Part shown: in pieces, positions 37,051 to 54,978 of the stretch
Layout: each line of letters starts with the position of its first letter
How positions within the stretch are numbered: position 1 is the stretch's first letter
NCBI RefSeq assembly: GCF_028622095.1
Contig: NZ_CP115165.1
Coordinates: 2,911,501-2,975,500 of the forward strand
DNA from: Deinococcus aquaticus
Lineage (GTDB): Bacteria > Deinococcota > Deinococci > Deinococcales > Deinococcaceae
Reading direction: 5' to 3'
Length of the DNA stretch: 64,000 bases
Translations under genes and position numbers: made by a program
Notes under the pieces: generated by a model
What the model saw: only the letters and a program-made list of their open reading frames with translations
What the model was told of the DNA's origin: nothing
Databases searched by the model: none

Positions 37051-37096
37051 GATCTGCACCTCTCAGACCTGCACCTCTCAGATCTGCATCCCCTGA
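37051..37096 (+). repeat. 15-bp tandem repeat, three units
   Basis: GATCTGCACCTCTCA, GACCTGCACCTCTCA and GATCTGCATCCCCTGA follow one another in the 216-bp gap before the GH42 gene. The role is unknown; it may come from replication slippage or be a regulator site array. Confidence 0.75.
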
Positions 37097-37174
37097 TCCG
37101 TACTGCCGGGCGCGACGGCCTTCAGGTCCAGCTTCAAGTTCACCGGTGCCTCTTCAATTATCAAGGACGAGTTC

Positions 37175-39209
<2,035 letters not shown>

Positions 39210-39217
<8 letters not shown>

Positions 39218-40705
39218 GTGGACGGTGAACGAGGCCCCGGAGGGCCTGAAGGTGCTGATCAGCGGGTTCCAGTCGTGGAGTGAGGCGGAACTCCAGCCGC
39301 TCACGGCGCGGCAGGCGACCCCGGCGCACCACTGGCAGGTCGAGCAGGGGCACGATCCGGGCTTCGCGCCGGGCGGCGAGGCGGGCGTGTGGCGCAGTCA
39401 TACCGTGCTGGCCCTGGCCCGCGAGGACGGCAGCGGCTGGGTCGGCGGGGCGCTGGACGCCACGCGCACCTTTGTGCAGTGGGAGGCCCGCGCGCAGGGC
39501 GATCACGTGACCGTCACCTGCCGCCTGGAAGGCCCGGAGGTCGGGGTGCTGTGGGAGGAGACGCCGGACGTGATTGCCACGCTGGAAGCGCACGCGGCGC
39601 AGCTGGGGGCGGCCATGCACGCCCGGACGCCCGCGCCGCTGCGGGTGTGGTGCTCGTGGTACTCGTACTACCGCGCCGTGACGCTGGACGCCATGCTGGA
39701 CAACGCCCGGCTGGCCCGCGAGCGGGGCCTGGAGTTCGACGTGTTCCAGCTGGACGACGGGTTCCAGGCGGACCTGGGCGACTGGGAACTGCCGTCGGCG
39801 CACTTCGGTGGGCACGCCCGTGACCTGCCGGAGCGGTTGCGGGCGCTGGGGTTCACGCCGGGCATCTGGCTCGCGCCGTTCCTGGCGTCCCCGACCTCGC
39901 AACTGTTCGCGCAGCACCCGGACTGGATGCTGCGCGGCGAGGACGGCCAGCCGCTCCCGGTCGGGCAGAACTGGGGCGGGCCGTACTACGCGCTGGACAC
40001 CACCCACCCGGAGGTGCTGACGTGGCTGCGGGACCTGGGCGCGACCGTGCGCGGCTGGGGGTACACGTACCTGAAGATCGACTTCCTGTACGGCGCGTCG
40101 CTGCCCGGCGTGCGGCACGACCCCAGCGTGGGCCGCGCGCAGGCGTACCGCATGGGCATCGAGGCCTTCCGCGAGGGGGCCGGGCCGGACGCGTTCATCC
40201 TGGGCTGCGGCGCGCCGCTCGCGCAGAGTATCGGCGTGGTGGACGCCATGCGCACCGGGCCGGACGTGGCTCCCATCTGGGACGAGGAGTCCCGGCGGGT
40301 GTGGCTGGGCGACGGGACCGGCCCCAGCGCCCGCAACGCGCTGCACACCGCCCTGAGCCGCTGGTATCAGAGCGCGTGGTACCAGCCGGACCCGGACGTG
40401 GCGATCTGCCGCCGCGAACTGAGCATGCTCAGCACGCCCGAACGTGAGGCGATTGCCGGGATGCTGGACGTGATCGGCGGCCTGCGCGCCAGCAGCGATC
40501 CCATCGCGCTGCTGAACGACGAGGGCCTGGAGTTGCTGCGCCGCTGCCTCAGGGTGAGCACGCCGGACCGTCCGGTCAGCCTGAGCCTGCGGGGCGGGCC
40601 GGCCGTCACGCTCTTCTCGCGCGGGGAGTTCAACCTGACGGACCGGCCCGCGCCGGACGCCCAGGGCCGACCGCTGGCCCCGCACTCGTACCGTGAGGCC
40701 CAGAA

Positions 40706-40709
<4 letters not shown>
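39210..40709 (+). CDS. GH36-type alpha-galactosidase
   Basis: 499 residues, at the short end of GH36/clan GH-D. Removes terminal alpha-galactose from raffinose- or melibiose-type sugars. Barrel segments [36 protein letters not shown] and [10 protein letters not shown]; nucleophile Asp291 in YLKIDFLYG; acid/base Asp352 in [13 protein letters not shown] loop before it. The large N-terminal beta-supersandwich of classical GH36 is reduced. No signal peptide. It overlaps the GH42 gene by 8 bases and galT by 4. Confidence 0.9.
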
Positions 40710-42897
<2,188 letters not shown>

Positions 42898-42914
42898 GCT
42901 GAGCCGCAGATCAG

Positions 42915-42950
42915 GAGGCCCGCATCCATACCGGATGGGGCCTCTTTCCT
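42915..42950 (+). terminator. Intrinsic terminator of the galactoside operon
   Basis: GAGGCCCGCATCC (42915-42927) pairs with GGATGGGGCCTC (42933-42944), followed by TTTCCTGTTTCTT. It begins 17 bases past galK. Confidence 0.75.
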
Positions 42951-42975
42951 GTTTCTTGGGCAGCGGGGCGGCGGG

Positions 42976-43185
42976 TTACACGCCGTCGTTGGTAGGCTCG
43001 TTCTCCGGGTCTTTCTGGCGGTTGGGTTCGCCGTGCTCGATGCCGATATCGGGGTTGCCGGGGCTGTCCTGCACCACGCCGCGCTGATCGTAGCTGGGGG
43101 GAATGTGGCGCAGGCTCTCGGCGTCACTGTGCTCGTGCTGCTCGTCGGGGATGCCCACCACTTCGTCGCTGGTATGTCCGGTCAT
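42976..43185 (-). CDS. Small acidic protein of unknown function, 69 residues
   Basis: MTGHTSDEVVGIPDEQHEHS opens a very hydrophilic protein with many Asp, Glu, His, Asn and Pro and no hydrophobic core, so it is probably disordered. It is called because the ATG lies exactly 7 bases after TACAGT (43198-43193), the leaderless layout used by well-supported genes here. It has no recognised family. It lies between galK and the pullulanase gene, on the opposite strand. Confidence 0.6.
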   Translation of the reverse strand: MTGHTSDEVVGIPDEQHEHSDAESLRHIPPSYDQRGVVQDSPGNPDIGIEHGEPNRQKDPENEPTNDGV

Positions 43186-43361
43186 GCCGCCCACTGTAGG
43201 GTCGGGGTGCGGCGGCTCGGGTGTGCCGGGCCTCAAGAAACGTTGGGGGTGCGGCGCCGGGGTTCTCCTCGCATCCTGCTCGAATCGGATCTGTAGGCAC
43301 CCGTATGAAACCGGTTCATGGAAGCATTCCCACGCCCGGCGGGGTACACTTCGAGGCACAC

Positions 43362-47069
<3,708 letters not shown>

Positions 47070-47128
47070 AACGCGCACCGCAGGCGGAGGGCGCCTCTGT
47101 CTGCGGCGCGCTATGCTGGCCGCCTATC

Positions 47129-47428
47129 ATGCAGACGATCGAGAATCAGACTTTCACCGGTAAACGCATCCCTCTGGACGGCACGCAGTTCGTGAACTGC
47201 ACCTTCGAGCGGTGTGTGCTGGTTTTCAGCGGCACCGACGGCACCGCCATGCAGGGCTGCCACATGACCGACACCGGTTTCGTGTTCGAGGGCAGCGCCG
47301 CCAAGACCATCGAACTGATGACCGCCATGCACCGGGGTGGTTTCCAGGAGATGGTCGAGGCCACCATCGCCACCATTCGCGGCGAGGTGCCGGTCGGCCC
47401 GCAGGACGGCGGCGCGGCCCAGGCCTGA
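47129..47428 (+). CDS. Conserved small protein of unknown function
   Basis: 99 residues. The core NQTFTGKRIPLDGTQFVNCTFERCVLVFSG followed by GFVFEGSAAKTIELMTAMHRGGFQEMVEATIATIRGE resembles a widespread uncharacterised family with pentapeptide-like FxNCxFxxC beta turns and a C-terminal helix. No catalytic motif. A TATGCT box (47112-47117) lies 11 bases before the ATG. Function unknown. Confidence 0.75.
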   Translation: MQTIENQTFTGKRIPLDGTQFVNCTFERCVLVFSGTDGTAMQGCHMTDTGFVFEGSAAKTIELMTAMHRGGFQEMVEATIATIRGEVPVGPQDGGAAQA

Positions 47429-47450
47429 TTCCGGGCAGGGAACAGAAGTG

Positions 47451-47477
47451 ACGACGGGGCCCTCGCGGTCCCGTTTT
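47451..47477 (+). terminator. Likely intrinsic terminator after the 99-residue gene
   Basis: An imperfect GC stem (CGGGGCC with GGTCCCG) is followed by TTTT. It lies about 25 bases past the stop and just before the next gene's promoter. Confidence 0.5.
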
Positions 47478-47508
47478 CGCGTCCCAGGGGGGCGCTATGC
47501 TGCCCGGC

Positions 47509-48477
47509 ATGACTGCCCGCATCCCGCCCCACCCCGCGCCCCTGCCCGTGATCTTCGACGGTGACCCCGGCCTGGACGACGCGGTGGGGTGGCTGCTGGC
47601 GCTGGGCAGCCCGGAGGACGTGGAGGTGCTGGGCTTCACGGCCGTGCACGGCAACGTGCCGCTGGACCTGACGACCCGCAATGCGGGCGTGGTGCTGGCC
47701 CTGGCGGGCGAGGCGGGGCGGAACGTGCCGTATTTCGCGGGCGCGGACCGGCCCCTGCTGCGCGAGGGAGTCACGGCGGCCAGCGTGCACGGCGCGACCG
47801 GCCTCCCGGCGGCGGGCCTGCCGGAGCCGCTGCGAGGGCCGGAGGCGGGGCACGCGGTGGACTTCATCATCCGCACGGTGCGGGCGCGTCCGGGCGAGGT
47901 GACGCTGGTGCCGACCGGCCCGCTCACGAACGTAGCACTGGCGCTGAGGATGGCACCGGATATCGCGCCGCTGATCCGGGAGATCGTGTGGATGGGCGGC
48001 AGTACCGGACACGGGAACCGCACGCCGGCCGCCGAGTTCAACGCGCTGGTCGATCCGCACGCCGCGCAGATCGTGTTCGCTTCGGGGGTGCCGCTGCGGA
48101 TGGTGGGCCTGAACGTGACCCTTCAGGCGGTCGCCACGCCGGAACGCGTGGACGCCCTGCGCGCCCTGGGAAACCGCGCGGGGGCCGTGTGCGCCGAGCT
48201 GCTGACCTTCTACGCGGGCGTGTACCGCGACCGCTACGGCCTGAGCGGCGGCGCGCTGCACGACCCGCTGGCGGTGGCGGCGGCCCTGCACCCGGACCTG
48301 CTGGACTGGCAGGCCATGAACGTGCAGGTCGAGACGCAGGAGGGCCTGAACCTGGGCCGCACCGTCTGCGACCTGTACGGCGTGACCGGGCAGCCCGCGA
48401 ACGCGCAGGTGGCGGTCGGCGTGAGGGACGGGGAGTTCTTCGCGCTGCTGCTGGAACGCATCGCGCGCCTGCCGTGA
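47509..48477 (+). CDS. Nucleoside hydrolase (inosine/uridine-preferring family)
   Basis: 322 residues. Hydrolyses the N-glycosidic bond of ribonucleosides. The calcium-binding Asp cluster is present in VIFDGDPGLDDAVGWLLAL, with TLVPTGPLTNVALAL, EIVWMGGS, AEFNALVDPHAAQIVF and ALHDPLAVAAAL completing the family pattern. Substrate preference cannot be read. Leaderless: the ATG is 7 bases after TATGCT (47496-47501), which excludes the ATG four codons upstream. Confidence 0.93.
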   Translation: MTARIPPHPAPLPVIFDGDPGLDDAVGWLLALGSPEDVEVLGFTAVHGNVPLDLTTRNAGVVLALAGEAGRNVPYFAGADRPLLREGVTAASVHGATGLPAAGLPEPLRGPEAGHAVDFIIRTVRARPGEVTLVPTGPLTNVALALRMAPDIAPLIREIVWMGGSTGHGNRTPAAEFNALVDPHAAQIVFASGVPLRMVGLNVTLQAVATPERVDALRALGNRAGAVCAELLTFYAGVYRDRYGLSGGALHDPLAVAAALHPDLLDWQAMNVQVETQEGLNLGRTVCDLYGVTGQPANAQVAVGVRDGEFFALLLERIARLP

Positions 48478-48489
48478 TCCCAGCGGCGG

Positions 48490-48981
48490 TCAGGGCCAGC
48501 GGGTCACGTCCTGCAAGGCCTCCTCATCCGGGGTGAGCGGCTCGAAGCGGGTGCGGAACAGGTCGAAGGTGTCGTCGGCGATGAACAGCGCACCCGGCCG
48601 GGCGTTGCGGGCCTGCACCCGGCGGCGCGCCTCGGCGCCCGGGACGGCCAGAACGTGCAGGGTCAGCGGCGCGCCCAGTGCGGAGGCCTGCGCGCGCAGT
48701 TCGTCGCGGGCCGCGCGGGTCCAGAACCCGTGATCCAGAATGACCGGCACGCCCAGCGTGGCCGCGCGGGTCCACTGGGCGTCCATGACGGTCATCACGC
48801 GACGGAACAGGGCCGGGAACTCGTCGGCGGGCGGGTCCTGGCCGTACAGGGTGGTCATCCACTCGTCGGACGTGAAGCGCAGCGCGCCCAGCTGCGTTTC
48901 CAGCGTGCGGGCCAGGGTGGTCTTGCCGCTGCCGATGAAGCCGTGCAGCGCGTGGATGCGCCCCGGCATCAGTTCCATCAT
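48490..48981 (-). CDS. P-loop kinase-like ATPase (AAA_33/zeta-type)
   Basis: 163 residues. Walker A GFIGSGKTTLARTL at the N-terminus, a DEW metal/substrate motif (FTSDEWMTTLYG), a VILDHGFWTR Walker B-like strand and an RRRVQARNARPG lid. These fit small P-loop kinases that phosphorylate small molecules; the substrate is unknown. Its ATG overlaps the stop of the upstream gene (TGATG). Third gene of the JAMM operon; converges with the nucleoside hydrolase. Confidence 0.85.
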   Translation of the reverse strand: MMELMPGRIHALHGFIGSGKTTLARTLETQLGALRFTSDEWMTTLYGQDPPADEFPALFRRVMTVMDAQWTRAATLGVPVILDHGFWTRAARDELRAQASALGAPLTLHVLAVPGAEARRRVQARNARPGALFIADDTFDLFRTRFEPLTPDEEALQDVTRWP

Positions 48982-50525
48982 CAGATGAGATCGATGCTGA
49001 ACGGCGCGGGGCGCGGCAGCACCCGCACGTGCGGCGACAGCACCGTCGGCTGATCCGCCGCGCCGACGGGCGGGGTGAGGGACGGGGCTTCGAGGTTCAG
49101 ATCGAAGCTGGGGATGGGGTCGGGCACCCCGGCGCGGCGCAGCAGCGTGAGCGTCCCGGTGTGCCCGTTCAGCCGGACCAGTGCGCCGTCCAGCAGCCAG
49201 TCCGTGTCGTGCGCGGTCAGGGGCAGCGTGATGGCGGGGCGGGCGCCGTGGCGGGCGTGCGCGGCGACCGGCGAGTGCAGGCCGCTGCGGGGCACGATCA
49301 GCGCGGCGGCGTCGGCCAGGGCGGGCAGGTGGTGCGGGGCGGGCGGGCCGGGCAGCAGGGCCACCCGGCCGGGCGGGACGCGCTCGCCGGGCGTCCAGCG
49401 GTGCAGGCGGCCGTCGCGCACGCCGGGCGACAGGGCCGTGCCGGTCAGGGTGTCCGGCCCCGCTGCGTGAGGGGCCGGCACGTGAGGAACGGACGCGGGC
49501 AGCGGTTGCGACCGGGCGGCGTGCCGGCGGGCCTGTGCCAGGGTGCGCAGCGTGGCGGGGTCCAGCGTGCCGTCCAGCGCGGCGATCAGGTCGGCGGGCG
49601 TCAGCCAGCGGGCGTCGGCGGTGCGGTCCAGCCAGCCGTGGGCGCGCAGGTGCGCGGCGGCCCCGACGGCGGCGCGCAGGGCGGCGCGGCGGGCGGCCCT
49701 CAGGGCGCTCTGCTGGGCGTCCAGCGCACTGTGCTGCGCGCGGGCGACCCGCAGGACCAGCAGGGCGGCGGCGCGGCGCGGGCCGTTCAGGGTGGTCCGT
49801 AACTGGTTCAGGGCGTGGCGGGGCACGCCGGTGTCGTCGCGTTCGGCCAGCAGTTCCAGGTGCAGCCCCCCGGCGTCGTTCAGCCAGTGGCGGGTCACGC
49901 GGGACAGCAGGTGCGTGGAGAGCGGCGCGGTCAACGGGGCCGGGTGCGCCGCCTGCCGTTCCAGGGTGCCCAGCGCGTCGATCAGGGTCCGCGCCGGGTC
50001 CAGCCGGTCCGGCGCGGCCTGATGCGCGGGCAGTCGGGTGGCCTGCCACAGCAGCCGGGGCAGGCGCAGGGTGCTGCGCGGCCCGCGTCCGCTGTCCGGG
50101 GTGGGCGTGCCGGGCTGGTCGGGTCCGGCCCCCAGGGCGTCCCGCAGGGCGCGGGCGAGCGCGGTGGGGTGCGGGCCGGTCAGAACCCTCAGGTGCGCGG
50201 CTTGCAGGTGCGGCCCCGCCTCCTGCGCCGTACTGCCCGGCCCGGAACCGGCTGCACTGGCGCGGACCGGGGAGGGAGCCGCGCGCAGGATCCGGGCGCT
50301 GACTCCGTGCGGGTCGCTTCCGCCCAGGGCGGCGCTCAGGGCGTGGGCGCGGGCGGCGTACTCCAGCCGCAGCAGTTCGGCGAACAGCGTGCCGGGCGGC
50401 AGGGACGGCTGGTCGTGCATGGGCAGCCAGCCGTCCGCCGGGGCGGGGAGGCCATCACCGGCGGGCGTCCCACTCGCGGGGGGGCGGGTGGGGGGCGTGG
50501 GGACGGCGCGGTCGGGGTCAGCCAT
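48981..50525 (-). CDS. Protein with C-terminal PEP-utilising mobile-domain-like region
   Basis: 514 residues, rich in Ala, Arg, Pro and Leu. Residues 1-360 are helical and unrecognised (LFAELLRLEYAARAHALSAAL near the start, Ala/Arg-rich helices near 270-330). The region LTGTALSPGVRDGRLHRW, VPPGRVALLPGP, DAAALIVPRSGLHSPVAAHARHGARPAITLP matches the swivelling phosphohistidine domain of PEP synthase-like enzymes, but the catalytic His position of the SHxAxxAR motif is Pro (SPVAAHAR). A His occurs two residues earlier. It may therefore be a non-catalytic relative. It starts 18 bases after the JAMM gene stop. Confidence 0.65.
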   Translation of the reverse strand: MADPDRAVPTPPTRPPASGTPAGDGLPAPADGWLPMHDQPSLPPGTLFAELLRLEYAARAHALSAALGGSDPHGVSARILRAAPSPVRASAAGSGPGSTAQEAGPHLQAAHLRVLTGPHPTALARALRDALGAGPDQPGTPTPDSGRGPRSTLRLPRLLWQATRLPAHQAAPDRLDPARTLIDALGTLERQAAHPAPLTAPLSTHLLSRVTRHWLNDAGGLHLELLAERDDTGVPRHALNQLRTTLNGPRRAAALLVLRVARAQHSALDAQQSALRAARRAALRAAVGAAAHLRAHGWLDRTADARWLTPADLIAALDGTLDPATLRTLAQARRHAARSQPLPASVPHVPAPHAAGPDTLTGTALSPGVRDGRLHRWTPGERVPPGRVALLPGPPAPHHLPALADAAALIVPRSGLHSPVAAHARHGARPAITLPLTAHDTDWLLDGALVRLNGHTGTLTLLRRAGVPDPIPSFDLNLEAPSLTPPVGAADQPTVLSPHVRVLPRPAPFSIDLI

Positions 50526-50543
50526 GGGCTGCGCTCATTGTGT

Positions 50544-51059
50544 TCACATCCGATGTTCAGGTGCAAGGGCAGCGGTTCCGTTTGCACTGTCCTTCTCCGT
50601 GTCGCTTCCATCCGGGCCGCCCCCAGATACCTGCATTCCGCCGGGTTCACCTGCGAGCACCCTGACCTCCCGACCCGCCGGCAGCAGGTAGGCGCGCAGC
50701 GTGCCGCCGTGCAGGTCCGCGATCAGGTACGGCACGTCGTAGGTCGCCAGTCGGGTGTCGGTGAGGCTGGGCTGATCGGGGCCGCGCGGGTGACTGTGGT
50801 ACAGGCCCACCAGTTCCAGGCCCTCGGCGCGCATGGCTTTCAGGGCGCGCAGCAGGTGCAGCGGGTCGGCCAGGTACTCGCGCTGCGGGTCGCGGGCGGT
50901 GTTCGGCAGCGGGTACAGCGTCCGCACCTGCCAGGTGGGCAGCGCACCCGCCTGCACGGGCACGGTCAGGCCGCCCAGCGCGCCCACGCACTCGCGCGGG
51001 GCGTCCCGGCGGGCGTGGGCCCACAGTTCGGCCCGCAGTGAATCGGGAAGCAGCAGCAC
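50544..51059 (-). CDS. JAMM/MPN+ metalloprotease-like protein
   Basis: 171 residues. JAB1/MPN/Mov34 fold with a complete zinc site: Glu in PRECVGALGG and GLYHSHPRGPDQPSLTD (HxHP...SxxD). Bacterial relatives cleave isopeptide or small sulfur-carrier bonds. The start is GTG at 51059, 6 bases after CATAAT (51071-51066), so leaderless; the longer frame to 51197 would overlap the ftsK start. The C-terminal tail is Gly/Asp/Ser-rich. First gene of a three-gene operon, divergent from ftsK. Confidence 0.85.
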   Translation of the reverse strand: MLLLPDSLRAELWAHARRDAPRECVGALGGLTVPVQAGALPTWQVRTLYPLPNTARDPQREYLADPLHLLRALKAMRAEGLELVGLYHSHPRGPDQPSLTDTRLATYDVPYLIADLHGGTLRAYLLPAGREVRVLAGEPGGMQVSGGGPDGSDTEKDSANGTAALAPEHRM

Positions 51060-51178
51060 CCGGTCATTATGAACCGCTGCGTGCCCGGCAGGCCAGGACC
51101 TCCCCTGACGGGTGAAATGCCGTGCTGGCCGCAGCCTTCCGGGTGCGGTGAGGGGGGCGATGGGGTACACTGCGCCCC

Positions 51179-54100
51179 ATGGCGAAGGCTCGTTCAAGGG
51201 GTGCTCCTCCGGTAGGAAGATTTGACGGAGAGGCGCTGGGCCTGGTGCTGTTCGCGCTGGGTATTTTTCTGGGTGTCACGGTGCTGCTTCCACAGACCGA
51301 CGTGAACGGCGCGGGGTTCATGGCGCAGGCGCGGACGCTGCTGACCACCTGGCTGGGGTGGGCGGCGTGGCTGCTGCCGGTCGTGCCGGTCGCGTACGGG
51401 GTGCTGGTATTCCTGGGACGCGACCTGACGAACCTGTCGCGCCGCGTGCTGGGCGGCGTGATCGTGGTGCTGTCCATGCTGGCGCTGCATGAGGTGGTGC
51501 AGCCGGGCGCGGCGGGCCGGCTGGCCGAGCAGGTCATGAGGCCGCTGCTGGCGGCCGTCAGTTACCTCGCGGCGCTCATTCCGCTGGTCACGTTGACGCT
51601 GGGGACCGAGGTGATGCTGCGCCTGAAACCGCTGACGCTGCTCAAGGGCTTCTTCCTGATGGTCAGCGTGCTGCTGGGCGGCGGGGCCGCGCAGGTGCAG
51701 GGTGCCATCGAGTCCCGGCAGGAGGGCCGCGAGGCTGCCCGCGTGCGGGGCGCGGCCCGGCAGGGCGTGGCCGCCACGGCCCGCGACGTGGACACCCTGC
51801 GCCGCCTGTACCCGCAGGCCGACGCGCCGCGCACCCTTCAGGCCGAACTGCGGGAAGCGCAGCGGGAGATCCGCACGCTGGACGAGGCGGGCCTGAAGAA
51901 CCTGGACCGTGAACTGAGCGCGTGGCGCGAAAGCCTGCGCACGTTCGTCGGGGACGCCGCGCGCGACCTGCGTGAACAGGTGATCGCCGAAGCCCCGGAC
52001 GCCGGAGCGAACGTGGAGGCGACTGCCAACGAACTGCGCGCCGGACGGCACGAGCTGAGCGTCGAGCTGCCCAGCACCCTCGCCAGCGGCGCGCTGGAAC
52101 GCCTGCGCCGCGCGATGGTCATGGAAATCCAGAGGCTCGCGCAGCGGGCCGGGCGACTGGAACGCGACCGCAAGGCCGCCGAGAAGGCCCTGGGTAAACC
52201 GGACGCCGCCACCCTGACCCGCGAACTGCCCGCCCATCAGGAACGCACCCAGGAGTGGCTGGATCTGGTCGCGGACTTCACGGCGTGGCGGGGTCGCCTG
52301 CACGCGTACGCCGGCTGGCCGGACCTGACGGCCGCGTTCGACCGCGCGCCGACCGAGGCGGCCGCGCAGCTGGCCGAGGCGCTGGCCGCCGACCCGGACG
52401 GCACGCTGGCCGACCCGGCCGAGTGGCGCGTGCATCTGGCCCGCGTGCAGGAAGAAGCCCGCCGCCGCGCCGAGGCCATGAGCACGCCCGCCGTGACCGC
52501 GCTCCCCACCCTGGATTTCGATTTCAGCGCCGCGCCCGCCCCGCAGCCAAGCCCGCTGCCCGCTCAGACGCTGGCCCCGGCAACCGCGACGTCGCCGGGC
52601 CTGTGGACCCGTCCCGGCGAGACGCTACCGCCATCCGCGCCGCCACCTGTGACCCTGCCTGCCGCCCAGACTCCGGTGCAGACCGTGGCTCCGGCTGCGG
52701 CGTCTGTGGGGGCCGGCCTGCCGCCCGCCGCGACCCGTACCCCGGTCACGCTGCCGCCCGCAGAGCCGCTGGACCCGGCGCTGGACGACCTGGACTTCGG
52801 CCCGGAACTTGAAGCGCAGACGGCGGCCGACCTCCATGGTTCAAGTGACACCGTGGACCATGACAGGGTGGCCTTCATGCCGGCCAGTCCAGCCGCTTCC
52901 ATGCCCTCTGCGCAGGCGGCGGGCGGGTCGCTGGACCCCTTCAGCGACTGGGACGATGACGACCTGCCGTTCGGCCCGGCCAGCAGCGGGACTGTTCAGG
53001 GCGGGGGGGCTCCTGCGGTTCCGGCAGCCCGCGTCTCCGCGCCGTGGGAGGCGGGTCCGCCCGTCTCCCCTGCCCGGCCCGCGCCGGTGCCCTCTGCGCC
53101 GACTGTTTCTGCTCCGACTCCGGTCACGGCGCCTGTGGTGGCGGCCCTGCCGCACGAGAAACTCGCGGCGCTGGCGGCGCTGGAGCGTCCGCCCATGCAG
53201 GGGGCCTTACCGCTGGCGCTGCCCACGTACGCGCTGCTGGACGCCATTCCGGCGGCGGCGCTGAACACCGAGGCGCTGGACATCTCGGCGCGGCAGCGGG
53301 CCAGTCTGATCGACGAGACGCTGCGGCACTTCAACCTGCAGGCGCGGGTGGTGGATTACGCGCGCGGCCCGACCGTCACGCGTTACGAGATCGAGCCCGC
53401 ACCCGGCGAGAAGATCAGCCGCATCGCGGGCCTCAGTAACGATCTGGCGCGGGCGCTGGCGGTCGGCGGGGTGCGCGTGGAGGCCCCAGTGCCGGGCAAG
53501 AGCGTCATCGGTCTGGAAGTCCCGAACGCCGAGCGCGAACCCGTCACGTTCCACCAGGCGGCGGACGCCCCGAGTTTCCGGGCCACGCGCGCAAAACTGC
53601 CGATCATTCTGGGCAAGAGCATCGACGGGGAACTGATGGTCGGGGACCTCGCCAAGATGCCGCACCTGCTGGTGGCGGGCAGTACGGGCAGCGGGAAGTC
53701 GGTGTGCGTGAACACGCTGATCACCAGTCTGCTGTTCCGGTACCTGCCGACCGAACTGCGCTTCCTGATGATCGACCCGAAGATGGTGGAACTCACGCCG
53801 TACGACGGGATTCCGCATCTGGTGCGGAACGTGGTGACCAACCCGGTGGACGCGGCGGGCGTGCTGCTGGGCGCCGTGGCGCACATGGAGCGGCGGTACA
53901 AGATGATGTCGCAGGTGGGGGCCAAGAACCTCGAGCAGTTCAACGCGAAGATGCGTCAGATCGGCGAGACGGAACTGCCGCATCTGGTGATCATCATCGA
54001 CGAGCTGGCGGACCTGATGATCACCAGCCCCAAGGAGGTCGAGAGCGCGATCATGCGGCTGGCGCAGATGGCCCGCGCGACCGGCATGCATCTGGTCCTG

Positions 54101-54661
54101 GCGACGCAGCGGCCCAGCGTGGACATCCTGACCAGCCTGATCAAGGTGAACGTTCCGGCGCGCATTGCGTTCGCGGTGAGCAGCAGCCACGATTCCCGCA
54201 CGATTCTGGACGCCATGGGCGCCGAGCGCCTGACCGGCATGGGCGACATGCTGTTCTATCAGCCGGGGCTGATCAAGCCGCTGCGGTTGCAGGGGCCGTA
54301 CATCAGCGAGGTCGAGTCGGCCCGCATTGCCGACGAACTGCGCCGGCAGGTGTTCGAGGATGATTTCGTGGAGGCTTACGGCTCGGATTTCGAGGGGGGC
54401 GTGGAGGCCAGTGGCCCCGGCGCGGACCGCTCGAACATGGACTTCAGTGACCCGCTGCTGCGGCAGGCGGCGCAGATCTGCATCGAGGAGGGTCAGGGGA
54501 GCGTGTCGAGGTTGCAGCGTCGCCTGTCGGTGGGGCACGCCCGCGCCGGGAAACTGATGGACATGCTCGAGGCGATGGGAATCGTCAGCAAGCACCAGGG
54601 CAGCAAGCCGCGCGACATCCTGATCAGCGAGGCGGATCTGGCCGAGCACTTCGGCCGCTGA
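51179..54661 (+). CDS. ftsK: DNA translocase FtsK/SpoIIIE
   Basis: 1160 residues, longer than most. ATP-driven pump that moves chromosome ends at the division septum. N-terminal membrane helices (about 20-40, 56-75, 85-105, 120-150); then a long charged helical region (about 170-430, for example [32 protein letters not shown]) predicted to be coiled coil; a Pro/Ala/Thr linker (about 430-660); and the motor with [10 protein letters not shown] near 832 and [11 protein letters not shown] near 936. The last 65 residues are the winged-helix gamma domain that reads KOPS-like sequences ([31 protein letters not shown]). Leaderless: the ATG is 7 bases after TACACT (51166-51171). Confidence 0.95.
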   Translation: MAKARSRGAPPVGRFDGEALGLVLFALGIFLGVTVLLPQTDVNGAGFMAQARTLLTTWLGWAAWLLPVVPVAYGVLVFLGRDLTNLSRRVLGGVIVVLSMLALHEVVQPGAAGRLAEQVMRPLLAAVSYLAALIPLVTLTLGTEVMLRLKPLTLLKGFFLMVSVLLGGGAAQVQGAIESRQEGREAARVRGAARQGVAATARDVDTLRRLYPQADAPRTLQAELREAQREIRTLDEAGLKNLDRELSAWRESLRTFVGDAARDLREQVIAEAPDAGANVEATANELRAGRHELSVELPSTLASGALERLRRAMVMEIQRLAQRAGRLERDRKAAEKALGKPDAATLTRELPAHQERTQEWLDLVADFTAWRGRLHAYAGWPDLTAAFDRAPTEAAAQLAEALAADPDGTLADPAEWRVHLARVQEEARRRAEAMSTPAVTALPTLDFDFSAAPAPQPSPLPAQTLAPATATSPGLWTRPGETLPPSAPPPVTLPAAQTPVQTVAPAAASVGAGLPPAATRTPVTLPPAEPLDPALDDLDFGPELEAQTAADLHGSSDTVDHDRVAFMPASPAASMPSAQAAGGSLDPFSDWDDDDLPFGPASSGTVQGGGAPAVPAARVSAPWEAGPPVSPARPAPVPSAPTVSAPTPVTAPVVAALPHEKLAALAALERPPMQGALPLALPTYALLDAIPAAALNTEALDISARQRASLIDETLRHFNLQARVVDYARGPTVTRYEIEPAPGEKISRIAGLSNDLARALAVGGVRVEAPVPGKSVIGLEVPNAEREPVTFHQAADAPSFRATRAKLPIILGKSIDGELMVGDLAKMPHLLVAGSTGSGKSVCVNTLITSLLFRYLPTELRFLMIDPKMVELTPYDGIPHLVRNVVTNPVDAAGVLLGAVAHMERRYKMMSQVGAKNLEQFNAKMRQIGETELPHLVIIIDELADLMITSPKEVESAIMRLAQMARATGMHLVLATQRPSVDILTSLIKVNVPARIAFAVSSSHDSRTILDAMGAERLTGMGDMLFYQPGLIKPLRLQGPYISEVESARIADELRRQVFEDDFVEAYGSDFEGGVEASGPGADRSNMDFSDPLLRQAAQICIEEGQGSVSRLQRRLSVGHARAGKLMDMLEAMGIVSKHQGSKPRDILISEADLAEHFGR

Positions 54662-54814
54662 CAGCGGCGGACAGGTGGGCAGCGCGGTGATTCCGGTCCG
54701 GGAGTCCCGCGCTGCTGCCATTGTCCCGCTGCTATGGCCCGGGGGGCGGCGTCTGACCCCGAGCCGCCTTCCATCGGCACGGGCAGGGCCAGGCGCCGCC
54801 GTGCAGTATTCGTA

Positions 54815-54960
54815 CCTTTCGCTTATTAAATGAGTTAAGAGTGAGATTCCGCCTAATTTTGCGGCCTATTCCGTTTAACAGATTTGTTGGAAAGCTTCCT
54901 GAAGTTGCATTTTTATGCCGCGTGGTGAAGATTAAGTGCCGGACTACAGCACAACCCAAT
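54815..54960 (+). promoter_or_regulatory. AT-rich upstream region of the fasciclin gene
   Basis: A stretch of low GC content with ATTAAATGAGTTAAGA, CCTAATTTTGCGG and TTGCATTTTTATG motifs. TTGCAT (54905-54910) could be a -35 with AAGATT (54928-54933) 17 bases later, but several alternatives exist. The rest of this 317-bp gap holds no gene. Confidence 0.45.
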
Positions 54961-54978
54961 TTCACAAGAGGTGATTTC

